Assembly: GCF_004340985.1 (NCBI RefSeq)
Contig: NZ_SLYB01000003.1
Span: 100,149-164,148, forward strand
Direction of reading: 5' to 3'
Length of the DNA stretch: 64,000 nucleotides
Source: Cricetibacter osteomyelitidis
GTDB taxonomy: Bacteria; Pseudomonadota; Gammaproteobacteria; Enterobacterales; Pasteurellaceae
This document shows positions 12,669 through 23,304 of the stretch, in pieces. Within the stretch, counting starts at the first letter, position 1. Each line of letters opens with the position of its first letter. A program made the translations under genes and the position numbers. The notes below the pieces were generated by a model. That model was given only the letters and a program-made list of their open reading frames with translations, did not search any database and was not told the DNA's origin.

Positions 12669-13944
12669 TGTTATTATTATCGGCGGAGGATTAGCCGGTC
12701 TGACTTGTGGCATTACATTACAAGAGAGCGGAAAACGTTGTGCAATTATCAACAACGGTCAACCGGCACTTGATTTTTCATCCGGTTCAATGGATTTACT
12801 CAGTTGCTTGCCGAATGGCTCAAAAGTGCGGTCATTTTCACAAGCGTTTGAGGCATTGAAAACACAGCTGCCACAGCACCCTTATGCAATTATCGGTGAA
12901 CACACCGTTTCTCAAAAAGCGAAACAATTTGAGCAATTGATTCAATCTTTAAATTTGGAATTGATCGGTTCATCGCAAGAAAATCATCAAAGAGTGACCG
13001 CACTTGGTGGATTACGCAGCACTTGGCTATCACCAAACAGCGTGCCGACGGTTACTTCAAATGAACCCTTTAACCACGCCCGTATTGCCGTGCTGGGCAT
13101 TGAAGGTTATCACGATTTTCAACCGCAATTATTGATAGAAAACTTAAAACAAAACCAACAATTTGCTCATTGTGAATTTTCTACCGGCTTTTTAAATATT
13201 CCTGAATTAGATCAGTTGCGTCAAAATGCAAGGGAATTTCGCAGTGTCAATATCGCACAGTTATTAGAACACAAATTGTCGTTTCGCGATTTAGCGAATG
13301 AAATCAAACAGGCTGCAGGGAACGCAAGTGCGGTCTTTTTACCTGCTTGTTTCGGACTGGACGATCAATCATTTTTTAACGCATTGCAAGCCGTTACAAA
13401 ATTGGCATTATTTGAATTGCCGACATTGCCGCCATCATTATTGGGCATTCGTCAACATCGACAACTTCGCCAACGTTTCGAAGAGCTTGGCGGATTAATG
13501 ATGAACGGTGATCGTGCATTACGTGCGGAATTCGACGGAGATAATGTCCGTTGTATTTATACCCGCTTACACCAGGACGAAGCAATTTATGCGACACATT
13601 TTGTGTTAGCTGCGGGCAGTTTCTTTAGTAACGGTTTAATCGCAGAGTTTGAGCGGATTTATGAACCGGTCTTTGGAGCGGATATTATTCATACCGCATT
13701 ATTAAACGCAGAAGATCGTTTTTCTTGGACGAATAAACGTTTTTCTTCACCACAACCGTATCAATCTGCCGGTGTGATCATTAACGCACAATGCCAAGTA
13801 CAAAAGAGCGGTCGGTTTTTAGCAAATTTATATGCCGCAGGTAATGTAATCGGCGGTTATAACGGTATTGAGTTAGGATGCGGTTCGGGTGTGGCAGCCG
13901 TGACTGCTTTAATTGCAGCAGAACAAATTGGAGGTACGGAATGA
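12658..13944 (+). CDS. glpB: Anaerobic glycerol-3-phosphate dehydrogenase subunit B
   Basis: 428 aa flavoprotein subunit of the GlpABC complex. The N terminus has [17 protein letters not shown], a typical Rossmann FAD motif, and the C terminus ends in the flavoprotein-type [26 protein letters not shown] precedes the ATG, inside the end of glpA. The stop overlaps the glpC start (ATGA). Three uptake sequences lie inside the gene (12824-12832, 12997-13005 and 13326-13334). Confidence 0.95.
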   Translation: MNFDVIIIGGGLAGLTCGITLQESGKRCAIINNGQPALDFSSGSMDLLSCLPNGSKVRSFSQAFEALKTQLPQHPYAIIGEHTVSQKAKQFEQLIQSLNLELIGSSQENHQRVTALGGLRSTWLSPNSVPTVTSNEPFNHARIAVLGIEGYHDFQPQLLIENLKQNQQFAHCEFSTGFLNIPELDQLRQNAREFRSVNIAQLLEHKLSFRDLANEIKQAAGNASAVFLPACFGLDDQSFFNALQAVTKLALFELPTLPPSLLGIRQHRQLRQRFEELGGLMMNGDRALRAEFDGDNVRCIYTRLHQDEAIYATHFVLAAGSFFSNGLIAEFERIYEPVFGADIIHTALLNAEDRFSWTNKRFSSPQPYQSAGVIINAQCQVQKSGRFLANLYAAGNVIGGYNGIELGCGSGVAAVTALIAAEQIGGTE

Positions 13945-15215
13945 ACATCCAAGAGTTAATCGCAAATGCCAAACAAAATATACAATCCTCCGTTGTACAT
14001 CAGCACAGCGATAACAGTTTTGAAAGCTGTATAAAATGTACTGCTTGTACGGTTGTGTGCCCGGTGTCCCGCAACAATCCGTTTTATCCGGGGCCGAAAC
14101 AATCCGGCCCGGATGGCGAACGACTACGCTTAAAAAGCCCGAATTATTTTGATGAAACATTAAAGTATTGTACTAACTGTAAACGCTGTGAAATCGCTTG
14201 CCCGTCCGACGTTAAAATCGGTGATATTATTGTACGTGCGCGCAATCGCAATATCGAGCGTCAGCATAAACCGCTGGTACATAAATTACGCGATGCGATT
14301 TTGAGTAACACCGATATTATGGGAACGCTCAATACGCCGTTAGCCCCCATTGTAAACACGATTACCGGCTTAAAAGCAACGCGTTTTCTGCTGGAAAAAA
14401 CGCTCAATATCAGTAAGCAACGCACGCTGCCTAAATATGCATTCGGTACATTCCGCAACTGGTATATGAAAAATGCCATGCAGGAACAAGCCAAGTATAA
14501 AGAGAAAATCGCTTACTATCACGGTTGTTATGTAAACTACAACAATCCGCAGTTGGGTAAAGAATTTATTGATGTTTTCAATGCATTAGGCATTGGCGTG
14601 GTGTTATTGGAAAAAGAAAAATGTTGCGGTTTACCATTGAGCGTAAACAGTTTTCCCGAGCGGGCAAAAAAAATCGCCCAATTTAATACCGACTACATTG
14701 AAAAAATGGTGGACGAACAAGGCTTGGATGTAATTAGTGAAGCGTCAAGCTGTGCGTTAAATTTACGTGATGAATATCATCATATTTTGGGCATCGATAA
14801 TGCCAAAGTACGACCGCATATTCATATGGTAACGCCTTATTTATATAAAGTATTGCAACAAGGCAAAACACTGCCGCTCAAACCGTTAAAATTACGCGTA
14901 GCTTATCACACTGCTTGTCACGTGGATAAAGCCGGTTGGGCACCTTATACTCTGGAAGTATTAAAACAAATTCCGGGATTAGAAGTGGTGATGTTGCCAT
15001 CGCAATGTTGCGGTATTGCCGGTACATACGGTTTCAAAGCGGAAAATTATGATGTATCACAAGCTATCGGCAAAAATTTATTTAAACACATTAATGCCGG
15101 TGGATTTGATTATGTTATTTCCGAATGCCAAACCTGTAAATGGCAAATCGATATGTCATCAAACGTGACCTGTATTCACCCGATCACATTATTATCTATG
15201 GCTTTAAACGCCTAA
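13941..15215 (+). CDS. glpC: Anaerobic glycerol-3-phosphate dehydrogenase subunit C
   Basis: About 424 aa. This iron-sulfur subunit links GlpAB to the membrane and the quinone pool. Two ferredoxin motifs lie near the N terminus ([13 protein letters not shown] and [12 protein letters not shown]). Two CCG-domain signatures (CCGLP and CCGIAG) follow in the C-terminal half. The open frame extends upstream to 13878, but the ATG at 13941 has GGAGGT close upstream and overlaps the glpB stop, so it is the true start. Last gene of the operon; an uptake-sequence hairpin follows. Confidence 0.96.
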   Translation: MNIQELIANAKQNIQSSVVHQHSDNSFESCIKCTACTVVCPVSRNNPFYPGPKQSGPDGERLRLKSPNYFDETLKYCTNCKRCEIACPSDVKIGDIIVRARNRNIERQHKPLVHKLRDAILSNTDIMGTLNTPLAPIVNTITGLKATRFLLEKTLNISKQRTLPKYAFGTFRNWYMKNAMQEQAKYKEKIAYYHGCYVNYNNPQLGKEFIDVFNALGIGVVLLEKEKCCGLPLSVNSFPERAKKIAQFNTDYIEKMVDEQGLDVISEASSCALNLRDEYHHILGIDNAKVRPHIHMVTPYLYKVLQQGKTLPLKPLKLRVAYHTACHVDKAGWAPYTLEVLKQIPGLEVVMLPSQCCGIAGTYGFKAENYDVSQAIGKNLFKHINAGGFDYVISECQTCKWQIDMSSNVTCIHPITLLSMALNA

Positions 15216-15220
15216 GATCA

Positions 15221-15247
15221 AAAGTGCGGTCAATTTGACCGCACTTT
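15221..15247. terminator. Uptake-sequence inverted pair, bidirectional terminator
   Basis: AAAGTGCGGTCA and TGACCGCACTTT-type arms make a 12-bp stem with a 3-nt loop between convergent glpC and the ABC transporter gene. Each arm contains a complete AAGTGCGGT core. Such pairs are known to double as terminators in this family. Confidence 0.8.
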
Positions 15248-15265
15248 CTCATTTTGTCGAATAAA

Positions 15266-17071
15266 TCACACCAAATTCCACCCGCCATTTGCATTAATCT
15301 GCAAACATTGCTGATGATGATTTTGTAATGTCGAACGATGTCCCACACTGATAATCGTGGTATGTTTTAACTGTGCCCGAATTAAACGATACATTGCCTC
15401 TTCCAGCCCTTCATCCATGCTGGCGGTGGCCTCATCCAAGAAAACAACCTGAGGTTGTTGCAACAGTAATCGGGCAAATGCCAAACGTTGCTGTTCGCCT
15501 AACGATAATACGCGAGTCCAATCATTTTCCTGTTCCAGCTTATCGGTCAAATGACCTAATTGTACCGTTTGCAAAGTTTGAGCGGCAGAGGCCAAATCAA
15601 TATCTTCCGGCACAACTTCCGGATAAAATAACGCATCCAATAATCGTCCTTGCGGAATATAAGGTTTTTGAGATAAAAACAATGCTTTTTCCGGACGTGA
15701 TACCGAACCTTCGGAATAAGGCCATAATCCAGCAACCGTTCGTAATAACGTGGTTTTACCCACACCGGACGGCCCCTGGATTAAAACGCTACTTCCCTGC
15801 TTGAACGTCAAATTCAGATCTTGAATCAAATGTTTGCCATCGGGTTTATTCACCGTCAGATTACTAAAAATCACATCGGTCGGATGGCTGTGAATGTCCG
15901 TTTTAGACACTTCTTTTGCTACATCAATCGCTTTATTGAAGCCGGTTAAACGATCTAAAGTTGCCTGATACTCTGCAAACGTATCATACACGTTACGGAA
16001 ATAAGACAAATTACTGTGTAAACGACTGAACGCCTGTACAGTCTGCATCAAATCACCCAATTTAATTTCTTTTTGAAAATAACGTCCAACTTGAATTAAA
16101 AGCGGAAATACTACTGACACTTGAGTCACAATCAGGTTAAATCCGGAAAACTTCAACGTTCTGAAAACAATTGCCCACATATTATCAATCACGCGGTTAA
16201 ATTGTTTGTACAGAACGTTTTTTTCAACCTTTTCACCGGCATAAAACGCAATGCTTTCCGCATATTCTTTAATGCGAATAAGCGAGTAACGATAGTTCGC
16301 ATTTAATCGTTCGTTTAAGAAATTTAACGTAATTAACGGTCGTCCTAACCAAAATGCCACTAAGGTGGTAATTAACACGTAAGTGAATACTAAAAACACC
16401 ATCATACGCGGTATTTCGAAACCAAGCACTTCCATAGGTCCAGATAATCCCCATAATAAAATGGTGAAAGAAATCATAGAAGTGACCGCACTTATCACAC
16501 CTGTTGCCAGTGAAAGCGAGGTTTTGACATAAGATTGTACATCTTGCTGGATTCGTTGATCGGGATTATCCAACTGATTGAACGTCAATTGTGTTTTGTA
16601 GTAAGCCTGATCCGCGCCCCATTTTTCCACTAATTGTTTGTTCAGCCATTCGATCCAATTAATAGAAAAACGTTGTTCAACATAATAAGTAACCAACGCC
16701 GTGGTTACCGCCGCTCCGGCGATCGCACAAAACACGACCATTTGCGTCCAAAACGTCGGAGTATCAAACTCTTGCAACGCACTATACATGCTGTTATACC
16801 ATGTAGAATGAAGCAAGCTGATCCGCACTTCCAGTAATGCCAAACTTACAATCAAAGTGAAAAATAATAACGGCTTTATACTCCGTTTAGGAGAAAGATA
16901 GCCTTCCGCCATCGACCAAAACTGTCGTCCCCAACGCGTATGACGAACAATCAACGTCATTGCCAAACCAAATACTATTGAGGTTGCAATTAAGGTACGT
17001 AATACCCAAAGAATAGATGCCAGAGGTTCCGGCAATTGATCCATTTTTTCTAATAATTCAGGCCAATTCAT
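15266..17071 (-). CDS. ABC transporter, fused permease and ATPase, SbmA/YddA type
   Basis: 601 aa. The N-terminal 350 residues contain about six membrane segments and the SbmA/BacA-like membrane domain (for example YYVEQRFSINWIEWLNKQLVEKW and the Q-rich DNPDQRIQQD motif). The C-terminal ATPase has Walker A GPSGVGKTTL, signature LSLGEQQRLA and Walker B VVFLDEAT. It resembles H. influenzae HI0036 and E. coli YddA. Substrate unknown; relatives handle peptides, cobalamin or lipids. The adjacent yidE-like gene is its neighbour (HI0035) in H. influenzae as well. Probably a homodimer in the inner membrane. Confidence 0.85.
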   Translation of the reverse strand: MNWPELLEKMDQLPEPLASILWVLRTLIATSIVFGLAMTLIVRHTRWGRQFWSMAEGYLSPKRSIKPLLFFTLIVSLALLEVRISLLHSTWYNSMYSALQEFDTPTFWTQMVVFCAIAGAAVTTALVTYYVEQRFSINWIEWLNKQLVEKWGADQAYYKTQLTFNQLDNPDQRIQQDVQSYVKTSLSLATGVISAVTSMISFTILLWGLSGPMEVLGFEIPRMMVFLVFTYVLITTLVAFWLGRPLITLNFLNERLNANYRYSLIRIKEYAESIAFYAGEKVEKNVLYKQFNRVIDNMWAIVFRTLKFSGFNLIVTQVSVVFPLLIQVGRYFQKEIKLGDLMQTVQAFSRLHSNLSYFRNVYDTFAEYQATLDRLTGFNKAIDVAKEVSKTDIHSHPTDVIFSNLTVNKPDGKHLIQDLNLTFKQGSSVLIQGPSGVGKTTLLRTVAGLWPYSEGSVSRPEKALFLSQKPYIPQGRLLDALFYPEVVPEDIDLASAAQTLQTVQLGHLTDKLEQENDWTRVLSLGEQQRLAFARLLLQQPQVVFLDEATASMDEGLEEAMYRLIRAQLKHTTIISVGHRSTLQNHHQQCLQINANGGWNLV

Positions 17072-17236
17072 AGTTTCAATATTCCGATAGTCATAAAAGA
17101 AGTGCTATTGTTCAAAAATTTATTGATAAGTGCAAGTATTTAATGCAAAAATTTGAAGTATCTCAAATTTTTTGCTGATAAAGGTTGTTATAATTCGCAA
17201 CAGTCAATTTTAAATTTAACTATAAAGAGGTAAATA

Positions 17237-18895
17237 ATGAGTGATGTCGCATTTACCATCAGTCTTCTTGCATTAGTGGCAGTCATCGGGCTGTGGATTG
17301 GTCACTGGAAGATTCGCGGTGTAGGTCTTGGCATTGGCGGAGTATTATTCGGAGGAATTATTGTCGCCCACTTCAATACACAATACGGGTCCCATTTAGA
17401 TGAGCATACGTTGCACTTTATCCAAGAATTTGGCTTGATTCTGTTTGTTTACACTATCGGGATCCAAGTCGGGCCGGGTTTCTTCGCCTCTTTGCGTCAA
17501 TCCGGTTTAAAACTAAACGGCTTAGCCGTCTTAATCGTATTACTCGGCGGATTAGTGGTTATCGCAATGAATCAATTCGGCGGCATACCGCTCGATGTCA
17601 TTTTAGGGATCTATTCCGGTGCGGTAACCAACACGCCATCATTAGGGGCAGGTCAACAAATTCTTGCCGAATTAGGCATGACGAACACCACCGGAACCAT
17701 GGGGATGGCATACGCGATGGCGTATCCTTTCGGTATTTGCGGTATTTTGCTGACTATGTGGATCATACGTTTGGCATTCAAAGTGAATGTGGACAAAGAA
17801 GCCTACCGCTTTGCCCGCTCCTCCGGTACAGAGCGAGAAATGTTGGCAACCATGAATATCAAAGTCACTAATCCGAATATTGACGGATTAATGCTTAAAC
17901 AAATACCAAGTTTTGCCCGTCACGGCATTGTATGTTCCCGTTTAAAACACGAAGATCAAGTTTCCGTACCGCATGCCGATACTCAAGTGCATTTAGATGA
18001 TCTCTTACTATTGGTCGGTTCGCCGGAAGCATTACGAAAAATGCAGATTATTATCGGTGAACAAATTGATGTGGCACTTACCATCGAAGCCGGTGGCAAT
18101 TTGCGTTCTGAACGCGTGGTAGTTACCAATGAAAAAGTATTAGGTAAACGCATTCGCGATCTTGGCGTACACCAAAAATACGGCGTAATGATCACGCGTT
18201 TAAACCGTGCCGGTATCGAGTTGGTGCCGAGCGGCGAATCTACTTTACAATTTGGTGACGTATTAAACCTTGTCGGCAGTTTGGATTCTATTCAAGCTGC
18301 AAGTGCCGTAATCGGAAATGCACATCAAAAATTACAACAAGTACAAATGCTGCCGGTATTTATCGGTATCGGTTTAGGTGTGCTACTGGGTTCTTTACCA
18401 TTCCATATTCCCGGCATTCCAGTACCGTTAAAACTCGGTTTGGCGGGCGGCCCGCTCGTTGTCGCGTTGATTTTGGCCCGTATCGGCAGTATCGGTAAAC
18501 TATATTGGTTCATGCCGCCGAGTGCCAACCTTGCATTACGAGAAATCGGTATCGTATTGTTCTTGTCTGTTGTCGGCTTAAAATCCGGCGGTAACTTTGT
18601 TGATACGTTAGTCAACGGTGCAGGTATCGAATGGATGGGTTACGGTATTCTTATCACTATCGTGCCATTATTAATTGCCGGAATCCTCGGACGACTGTAC
18701 ATGAAAATGAATTATCTCAGTCTATGCGGTTTACTCGCCGGCTCTATGACCGATCCGCCGGCTCTCGCTTTCGCCAATGCAATTAAAGAAGAAAGCGGAG
18801 CGGCGGCATTATCGTACGCAACCGTTTACCCGCTGGTCATGTTCCTACGGATTATCTCACCGCAATTACTGGCCATATTGCTGTGGGCATTGTGA
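17237..18895 (+). CDS. YidE-type AspT/YidE/YbjL antiporter-family protein
   Basis: 552 aa inner-membrane protein. Two hydrophobic blocks, each with the family motif ([21 protein letters not shown] near the start and [17 protein letters not shown] near residue 440), flank two central RCK_C (TrkA-C) ligand-binding domains around residues 205-375. This is the AspT/YidE/YbjL duplication, equivalent to HI0035. The founding member AspT exchanges aspartate and alanine; the YidE substrate is not known. Ribosome site AAAGAGG precedes the ATG. The divergent partner is the ABC transporter gene. Confidence 0.85.
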   Translation: MSDVAFTISLLALVAVIGLWIGHWKIRGVGLGIGGVLFGGIIVAHFNTQYGSHLDEHTLHFIQEFGLILFVYTIGIQVGPGFFASLRQSGLKLNGLAVLIVLLGGLVVIAMNQFGGIPLDVILGIYSGAVTNTPSLGAGQQILAELGMTNTTGTMGMAYAMAYPFGICGILLTMWIIRLAFKVNVDKEAYRFARSSGTEREMLATMNIKVTNPNIDGLMLKQIPSFARHGIVCSRLKHEDQVSVPHADTQVHLDDLLLLVGSPEALRKMQIIIGEQIDVALTIEAGGNLRSERVVVTNEKVLGKRIRDLGVHQKYGVMITRLNRAGIELVPSGESTLQFGDVLNLVGSLDSIQAASAVIGNAHQKLQQVQMLPVFIGIGLGVLLGSLPFHIPGIPVPLKLGLAGGPLVVALILARIGSIGKLYWFMPPSANLALREIGIVLFLSVVGLKSGGNFVDTLVNGAGIEWMGYGILITIVPLLIAGILGRLYMKMNYLSLCGLLAGSMTDPPALAFANAIKEESGAAALSYATVYPLVMFLRIISPQLLAILLWAL

Positions 18896-18908
18896 TAAAT
18901 TAATCACA

Positions 18909-18948
18909 AAAAGTGCGGTGAAATTTTTAAAAATTTCACCGCACTTTT
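18909..18948. terminator. Perfect 40-nt palindrome built on two uptake sequences
   Basis: AAAAGTGCGGTGAAATTTTT followed by its exact reverse complement. It lies between the convergent yidE and CNNM-family genes and should terminate both. Both arms hold the uptake core. Confidence 0.85.
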
Positions 18949-18956
18949 GCATTTCA

Positions 18957-20255
18957 CTACTCTGTTTTTAAATCTTTACGATACGACACCATTAATTGAT
19001 CGATTTTGAAATTCTCTACATCAATGATTTCAAACTTGTATTTGTCATATAACACAAAATCGGTTTTACGCGGGATTTTACGCAGCATATACATCATAAA
19101 ACCGCCGATAGTTTCGTAATTTTTCGAATCAGGGAATTCATAAATATCTAACGCACGTTGTACATCTTCCAGTGGCGTGGCGCCGTCAATAAGCCAAGAA
19201 TCCTCGTCACGACGCACAATCTGTTCTTCTTCGTTAGACACCAACTCCCCCATTACAATACTCATCACATCATTTAACGTCACAATACCCACCACTAGGG
19301 CGTATTCATTAACGATCACGGCAAAATCTTCACCGGCGGATTTAAACAGTTCCAGCACTTCATAAAGCGATAAGGTATCGGGAATAAACAATAGCTTACG
19401 TAAGATCCGTGGATTTGTCAGCGATACATCTTGTTGCTGTAAATAAAGTGTGAGCAAGGTGTGCGATTCCACATAGCCCAGAATTTTGTCTAACCCGTTG
19501 TCACAAATCAATAATTTCGAATGGGAATTTTTTGTCAGCGTTTCCAATACGGTATCGCGATCCCAAGTGCGGTCTAAAAAAACAATATTTTCCCGTGTCG
19601 TCATGGTCGACGTAACGGTGCGTTCCTGCATATCGAAAATATTTTCGATCAAATATTGTTCCTGAGCTTTGAGTACACCCGCCTGCGTTCCCGCATCCAC
19701 TATTGCAACAATATCTTCCGATGTCATATTCTCTTGACGTACGGTTTGAATACGCAATAGACGGAAAAATAAATTGGCAATCCAATCTAAAATCCAAACC
19801 AAGGGTTTAAAAATAAAAATCAGAAAGGCCATAATCCGCACAGTGTGAACGGCAACCACTTCAGGTTTAGCCATGGCGAACCGTTTCGGCATTAAATCCG
19901 CAAACAGAATAAACGCTAAAGTCACAACGGAAAAAGAAATCCAAGAAGCTGCACTTTCCAACCATTCGGCTTGCGAGTATTGTGCTAAAACTTGTTTAAA
20001 ATACGGACTTAAAGTACTTTCGCCGATCATACCGCCGAAAATCGCCACCATATTTAACCCGATTTGTACGACGGTGATAAATCGCCCCGGTTGCTCTTGC
20101 AGTTTCATCACTTGCAAGGCTCTCAGATCTCCGTTATTCACCATAGTTTGCAGTTTCACTTTACGGGAACCTGCCAAGGAAATTTCTGCAGACGAAATCA
20201 CTGCACTGATTACAATCAGCAGCAATAATACAAAACTTGCTTCAATTAAACTCAT
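18957..20255 (-). CDS. CNNM/CorC-family membrane protein (DUF21, CBS pair, CorC_HlyC)
   Basis: 432 aa. The order is an N-terminal DUF21 transmembrane domain (about residues 1-190, with SAEISLAGSRKVKLQ and PKRFAMAKPE), a CBS-domain pair (about 205-330) and a C-terminal CorC_HlyC domain. It matches H. influenzae HI0107 and E. coli YtfL. Members of this family are implicated in magnesium, cobalt or polyamine export; older annotation as a hemolysin is not supported. It sits 10 bp after a DUF1523 gene in the same direction, so the two are probably co-transcribed. Confidence 0.88.
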   Translation of the reverse strand: MSLIEASFVLLLLIVISAVISSAEISLAGSRKVKLQTMVNNGDLRALQVMKLQEQPGRFITVVQIGLNMVAIFGGMIGESTLSPYFKQVLAQYSQAEWLESAASWISFSVVTLAFILFADLMPKRFAMAKPEVVAVHTVRIMAFLIFIFKPLVWILDWIANLFFRLLRIQTVRQENMTSEDIVAIVDAGTQAGVLKAQEQYLIENIFDMQERTVTSTMTTRENIVFLDRTWDRDTVLETLTKNSHSKLLICDNGLDKILGYVESHTLLTLYLQQQDVSLTNPRILRKLLFIPDTLSLYEVLELFKSAGEDFAVIVNEYALVVGIVTLNDVMSIVMGELVSNEEEQIVRRDEDSWLIDGATPLEDVQRALDIYEFPDSKNYETIGGFMMYMLRKIPRKTDFVLYDKYKFEIIDVENFKIDQLMVSYRKDLKTE

Positions 20256-20265
20256 GGTTTACTTC

Positions 20266-20811
20266 TTATTCTTCGCTATCAAACCAACCGCGGATAAATT
20301 GCACACAAAGAATGAAAGACAGTGCAAACAATACATAGAAAATCCAGCTTAACACCGGATAACTCTCTGTTTCTCCGGCACTTACTTCTTTCATAGATGT
20401 AGCATTACGGTATTCATCAAACATGACTAAACGCCAGCCGTAGTATTTAATTTGCACCAATTTGTGTTCGTTTTGAAAATTGGAGGCTTGGGCTTGTAAA
20501 TTTGCCGAGCCGAATTTGAAATAAAATGGAAATCCCCAACGGGTATCTTCATTACGATAAACCATCGGCTTATCGCTACCATCTTTTTGTGTGTAAATAT
20601 AATACACATCACGAGTCGGGCCGTCCGCCGGATTGGCTTTGGTAATCGGGCCGTCTTTGTCCACTCGTTTTACTTCTACGCCGGTAACCCGAGTCACTTC
20701 ATAATGGGGAAACACATAGTTCACCGTCGCAAATAACACAATATGGAATACTAAAACAACAATCAGGGCAAAGAACTTGATCCCTTTGCGTAAAGTTGAT
20801 TTTATAGCCAT
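20266..20811 (-). CDS. DUF1523-family membrane-anchored protein
   Basis: 181 aa. One hydrophobic helix near the N terminus (residues 12-32) and a second near the C terminus (about 155-172) flank a soluble region that should lie in the periplasm. The YEVTRVTGVEVKRVD stretch and the DTRWGFPFYFKFGSANLQAQA motif are those of the DUF1523 family. Function unknown. It is immediately upstream of the CNNM-type gene, as with HI0108/HI0107 in H. influenzae, which suggests a shared role in envelope or ion handling. Confidence 0.75.
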   Translation of the reverse strand: MAIKSTLRKGIKFFALIVVLVFHIVLFATVNYVFPHYEVTRVTGVEVKRVDKDGPITKANPADGPTRDVYYIYTQKDGSDKPMVYRNEDTRWGFPFYFKFGSANLQAQASNFQNEHKLVQIKYYGWRLVMFDEYRNATSMKEVSAGETESYPVLSWIFYVLFALSFILCVQFIRGWFDSEE

Positions 20812-20841
20812 AAAAATTCCTTAATCAATTAAAAATTGAAC

Positions 20842-21624
20842 CTATTGTACTTGAATTTTAAACAAACGCTCAAAATTTTCTGTGGTGATTTGGGCAAATT
20901 GTTCAAAAGGTACGCCTTTTAAGGTAGCGACATACTCGCATACTTCCCGTACATAAGCCGGTTGGTTTTGTTTGCCGCGATAAGGCACCGGGGCTAAATA
21001 AGGAGAATCCGTTTCCACCAACAAACGATCTAAGGGCACTTGGCGGATCACATCGCGAATTTCTTCGGCGTTTTTAAACGTAATAATGCCTGAACAGGAA
21101 ATATAAAACCCTAAATCCAACGCATTTTTTGCCATTTCCCAATTTTCCGTAAAACAATGCAAAACTCCACCGCACTTTTCCGCTTGATTTTCGCGTAAAA
21201 TCCGAATGGTGTCATCCCGGGCTTCACGGGTGTGAATGATTACAGGTTTATTTAAGTAATTTGCCGCTTGAATTTGTTGGGCGAACACATCTTGCTGCAA
21301 GGATTTATTTTCCGCACTGTAATAATAATCCAACCCGATTTCGCCGATGGCAATGACTTTCGGATCTTGAGATAACGCCAGCAGACGATCATAGTCAAAA
21401 GGCTCATCATCCAAATCCAAAGGATGCACACCGCAAGCCAAAGAGACATCATCACGATGTTGCAATGCTTCCTGCATTTTTTCAAAACGGTTCAACGTTA
21501 CCCCGATGGTCAACAAGTGCCGCACACCGCGGGCTTTGGCTTTTTCCACCACATCATCAATATTTTGATGTAGTTTTTCATAATCCAATGCATCTAAATG
21601 GCAATGGGAATCGACTATAAACAT
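20842..21624 (-). CDS. ycfH: TatD-family metal-dependent hydrolase (YcfH)
   Basis: 260 aa TIM-barrel hydrolase. Metal ligands are visible: VDSHCHLD at the N terminus (HxH), GEIGLDYY, the HTRE histidine, HCF and the final ETDSPYLAP aspartate. Members have 3'-5' exonuclease or deacylase activity in vitro. It ends the mltG-tmk-holB-ycfH cluster, the same order as HI0457 to HI0454. One uptake sequence lies within (near 21170). Confidence 0.9.
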   Translation of the reverse strand: MFIVDSHCHLDALDYEKLHQNIDDVVEKAKARGVRHLLTIGVTLNRFEKMQEALQHRDDVSLACGVHPLDLDDEPFDYDRLLALSQDPKVIAIGEIGLDYYYSAENKSLQQDVFAQQIQAANYLNKPVIIHTREARDDTIRILRENQAEKCGGVLHCFTENWEMAKNALDLGFYISCSGIITFKNAEEIRDVIRQVPLDRLLVETDSPYLAPVPYRGKQNQPAYVREVCEYVATLKGVPFEQFAQITTENFERLFKIQVQ

Positions 21625-21678
21625 AATTTATTATCCTTTTATTCTTCCTATGGTAAAACCTAGGCTTAACTTAGTATA

Positions 21679-22656
21679 TTATCCCTTTTCCACCAACATC
21701 CGACTCAGTCCATCCATTAAAATCAGTTCCTGATTGACTGCGTTAATTGATCTCAAATCCGACCGCACTTTTTGTATGATATTGCAGTGATTCAACAATG
21801 TCAGTATGGACTGACGCTCAGCAAATTGCTGAACGGCAGTAGCGAAATCCTGACAAATCCAACCGCTTTGAATATTGAGTTTGGCTTTCACCGTATCGGA
21901 TAAAAATCCTGACAGCCAATCCAACTGCTGAAAGAGAATTTCCGTTTCAAAGTGCGGTAGGATTTGTAAAATATCTGAACGGGTGTAGAACCGCCAAAAT
22001 TGAGCCATTAGGGTTTTACGTTTGCTCAGTAAATCCTGTTGCAAGCAATCCAAAGCGCTGAGCGGTCGATAGTGGCAAATCTGCAGAGCGATAGAAATAT
22101 CGGCAATATCGCCCTGATATTGCGATTGCAGCCAATTTAAGCTCACATCAGCTTTAGGAGCGTTGAATATCCAAGCCTGACAACGGCTGTAAATGGTTGC
22201 CAATAACGGAGCGGATAAATCGGCTTGCAATAAAAAATAGGTATTCGGTCGCGGTTCTTCCAGTGTTTTCAACAAAGCATTGGCAGCGGCTTCCGTTAAA
22301 CGCTCCGCACCTTGCAGATACACCACTTTGTTGCCGTTTTGTTGGGCGTGCTGGCTGACTTTTTCATTGATTTCCCGCACTTGATCGATGCCGATATCTT
22401 TATTTTCGACAGGTGCCAACAAATAAAAATCCGGATGATTTTGTGCAACAAATAGCTGACAAGCATGACAATGCCCGCAAGGTTGCTCTGAATCTGCTTG
22501 CCGGCATAAAATACGTTGAGCCGCCACATTGATCAACTGTTCAATGCCTAACCCGCTGTCGGCTTTAAACAGCAGGGAATGATGACCGTGGCCTTGTTGA
22601 AAGGCTTGCACGATTTGCTGATACTGTGGCTGTAACCAAGGGTATAACGGGTTCAT
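21679..22656 (-). CDS. holB: DNA polymerase III delta' subunit
   Basis: About 325 aa. The clamp-loader subunit delta' helps DnaX and HolA open the beta clamp. The N terminus [14 protein letters not shown] is typical. A zinc-binding cysteine set (CRQADSEQPCGHCHAC) and the AANALLKTLEEPRPNTYFLL sensor region follow. The P-loop region (FKADSGLGIEQL) lacks a proper Walker A, as expected for a non-ATPase delta'. The start at 22656 overlaps the tmk stop by one base (TAATG); the open frame extends six codons further. Confidence 0.94.
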   Translation of the reverse strand: MNPLYPWLQPQYQQIVQAFQQGHGHHSLLFKADSGLGIEQLINVAAQRILCRQADSEQPCGHCHACQLFVAQNHPDFYLLAPVENKDIGIDQVREINEKVSQHAQQNGNKVVYLQGAERLTEAAANALLKTLEEPRPNTYFLLQADLSAPLLATIYSRCQAWIFNAPKADVSLNWLQSQYQGDIADISIALQICHYRPLSALDCLQQDLLSKRKTLMAQFWRFYTRSDILQILPHFETEILFQQLDWLSGFLSDTVKAKLNIQSGWICQDFATAVQQFAERQSILTLLNHCNIIQKVRSDLRSINAVNQELILMDGLSRMLVEKG

Positions 22657-23282
22657 TATAGTGAATTTATCCAATTTTTGACCGCACTTTGAATATCCGC
22701 AGTCACTTGTTCCAAAGTCTGATCCGCTTTGATTAACGCGGCTTTCGGGTTATTTTGCACTAATGCCAAATAACGGGCTCTGGCACGATCAAAAAAATCA
22801 ATATGTTGTTGTTCGATACGATCCAACGCTCCGCGACCTTTCGCCCGTTCTAAACCGATTCGCGGATCAATATCCAAATACAAGGTGAAATCCGGTTCAA
22901 AATCACCCAAAATCGCCTGTTTAAGCTGATTCAACAACCCGATATCCAACCCTCGACCACCGCCTTGATAGGCTTGGGTGGACATATCGTGACGATCTCC
23001 GATCACCCATTTTCCGTCGGCTAATGCAGGTTGGATCACAGTTTCCACCAGTTGCGTGCGGGATGCGTACATCATCAACAATTCCGCTTTATCCGTGGTA
23101 TGTTCGCCATCAATACCTTCTTTCCATAAGGTTCGCAAAGCTTCTGCAATCGGTGTACCGCCCGGTTCGCGGGTGCTGATAAACTCAATATGTTGTTGTT
23201 GCAAAATCTGCTGCACCGCTTGTAATGCCGTGGTTTTCCCCGCCCCTTCCAAGCCTTCGATCACAATAAATTTTCCGTTCAT
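22656..23282 (-). CDS. tmk: Thymidylate kinase
   Basis: About 208 aa. It phosphorylates dTMP to dTDP. The P-loop [10 protein letters not shown], the DR-containing [12 protein letters not shown] motif and the lid [11 protein letters not shown] are present. The frame opens far upstream, inside mltG. I chose the ATG at 23282 ([10 protein letters not shown]) because it matches family N termini and has GGA 7 nt upstream; MENKMNGKF at 23294 is the alternative. It lies between mltG and holB, coupled to holB by a one-base overlap. Confidence 0.94.
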   Translation of the reverse strand: MNGKFIVIEGLEGAGKTTALQAVQQILQQQHIEFISTREPGGTPIAEALRTLWKEGIDGEHTTDKAELLMMYASRTQLVETVIQPALADGKWVIGDRHDMSTQAYQGGGRGLDIGLLNQLKQAILGDFEPDFTLYLDIDPRIGLERAKGRGALDRIEQQHIDFFDRARARYLALVQNNPKAALIKADQTLEQVTADIQSAVKNWINSL

Positions 23283-23304
23283 TTTATTTTCCATTATTCT
23301 GTTA

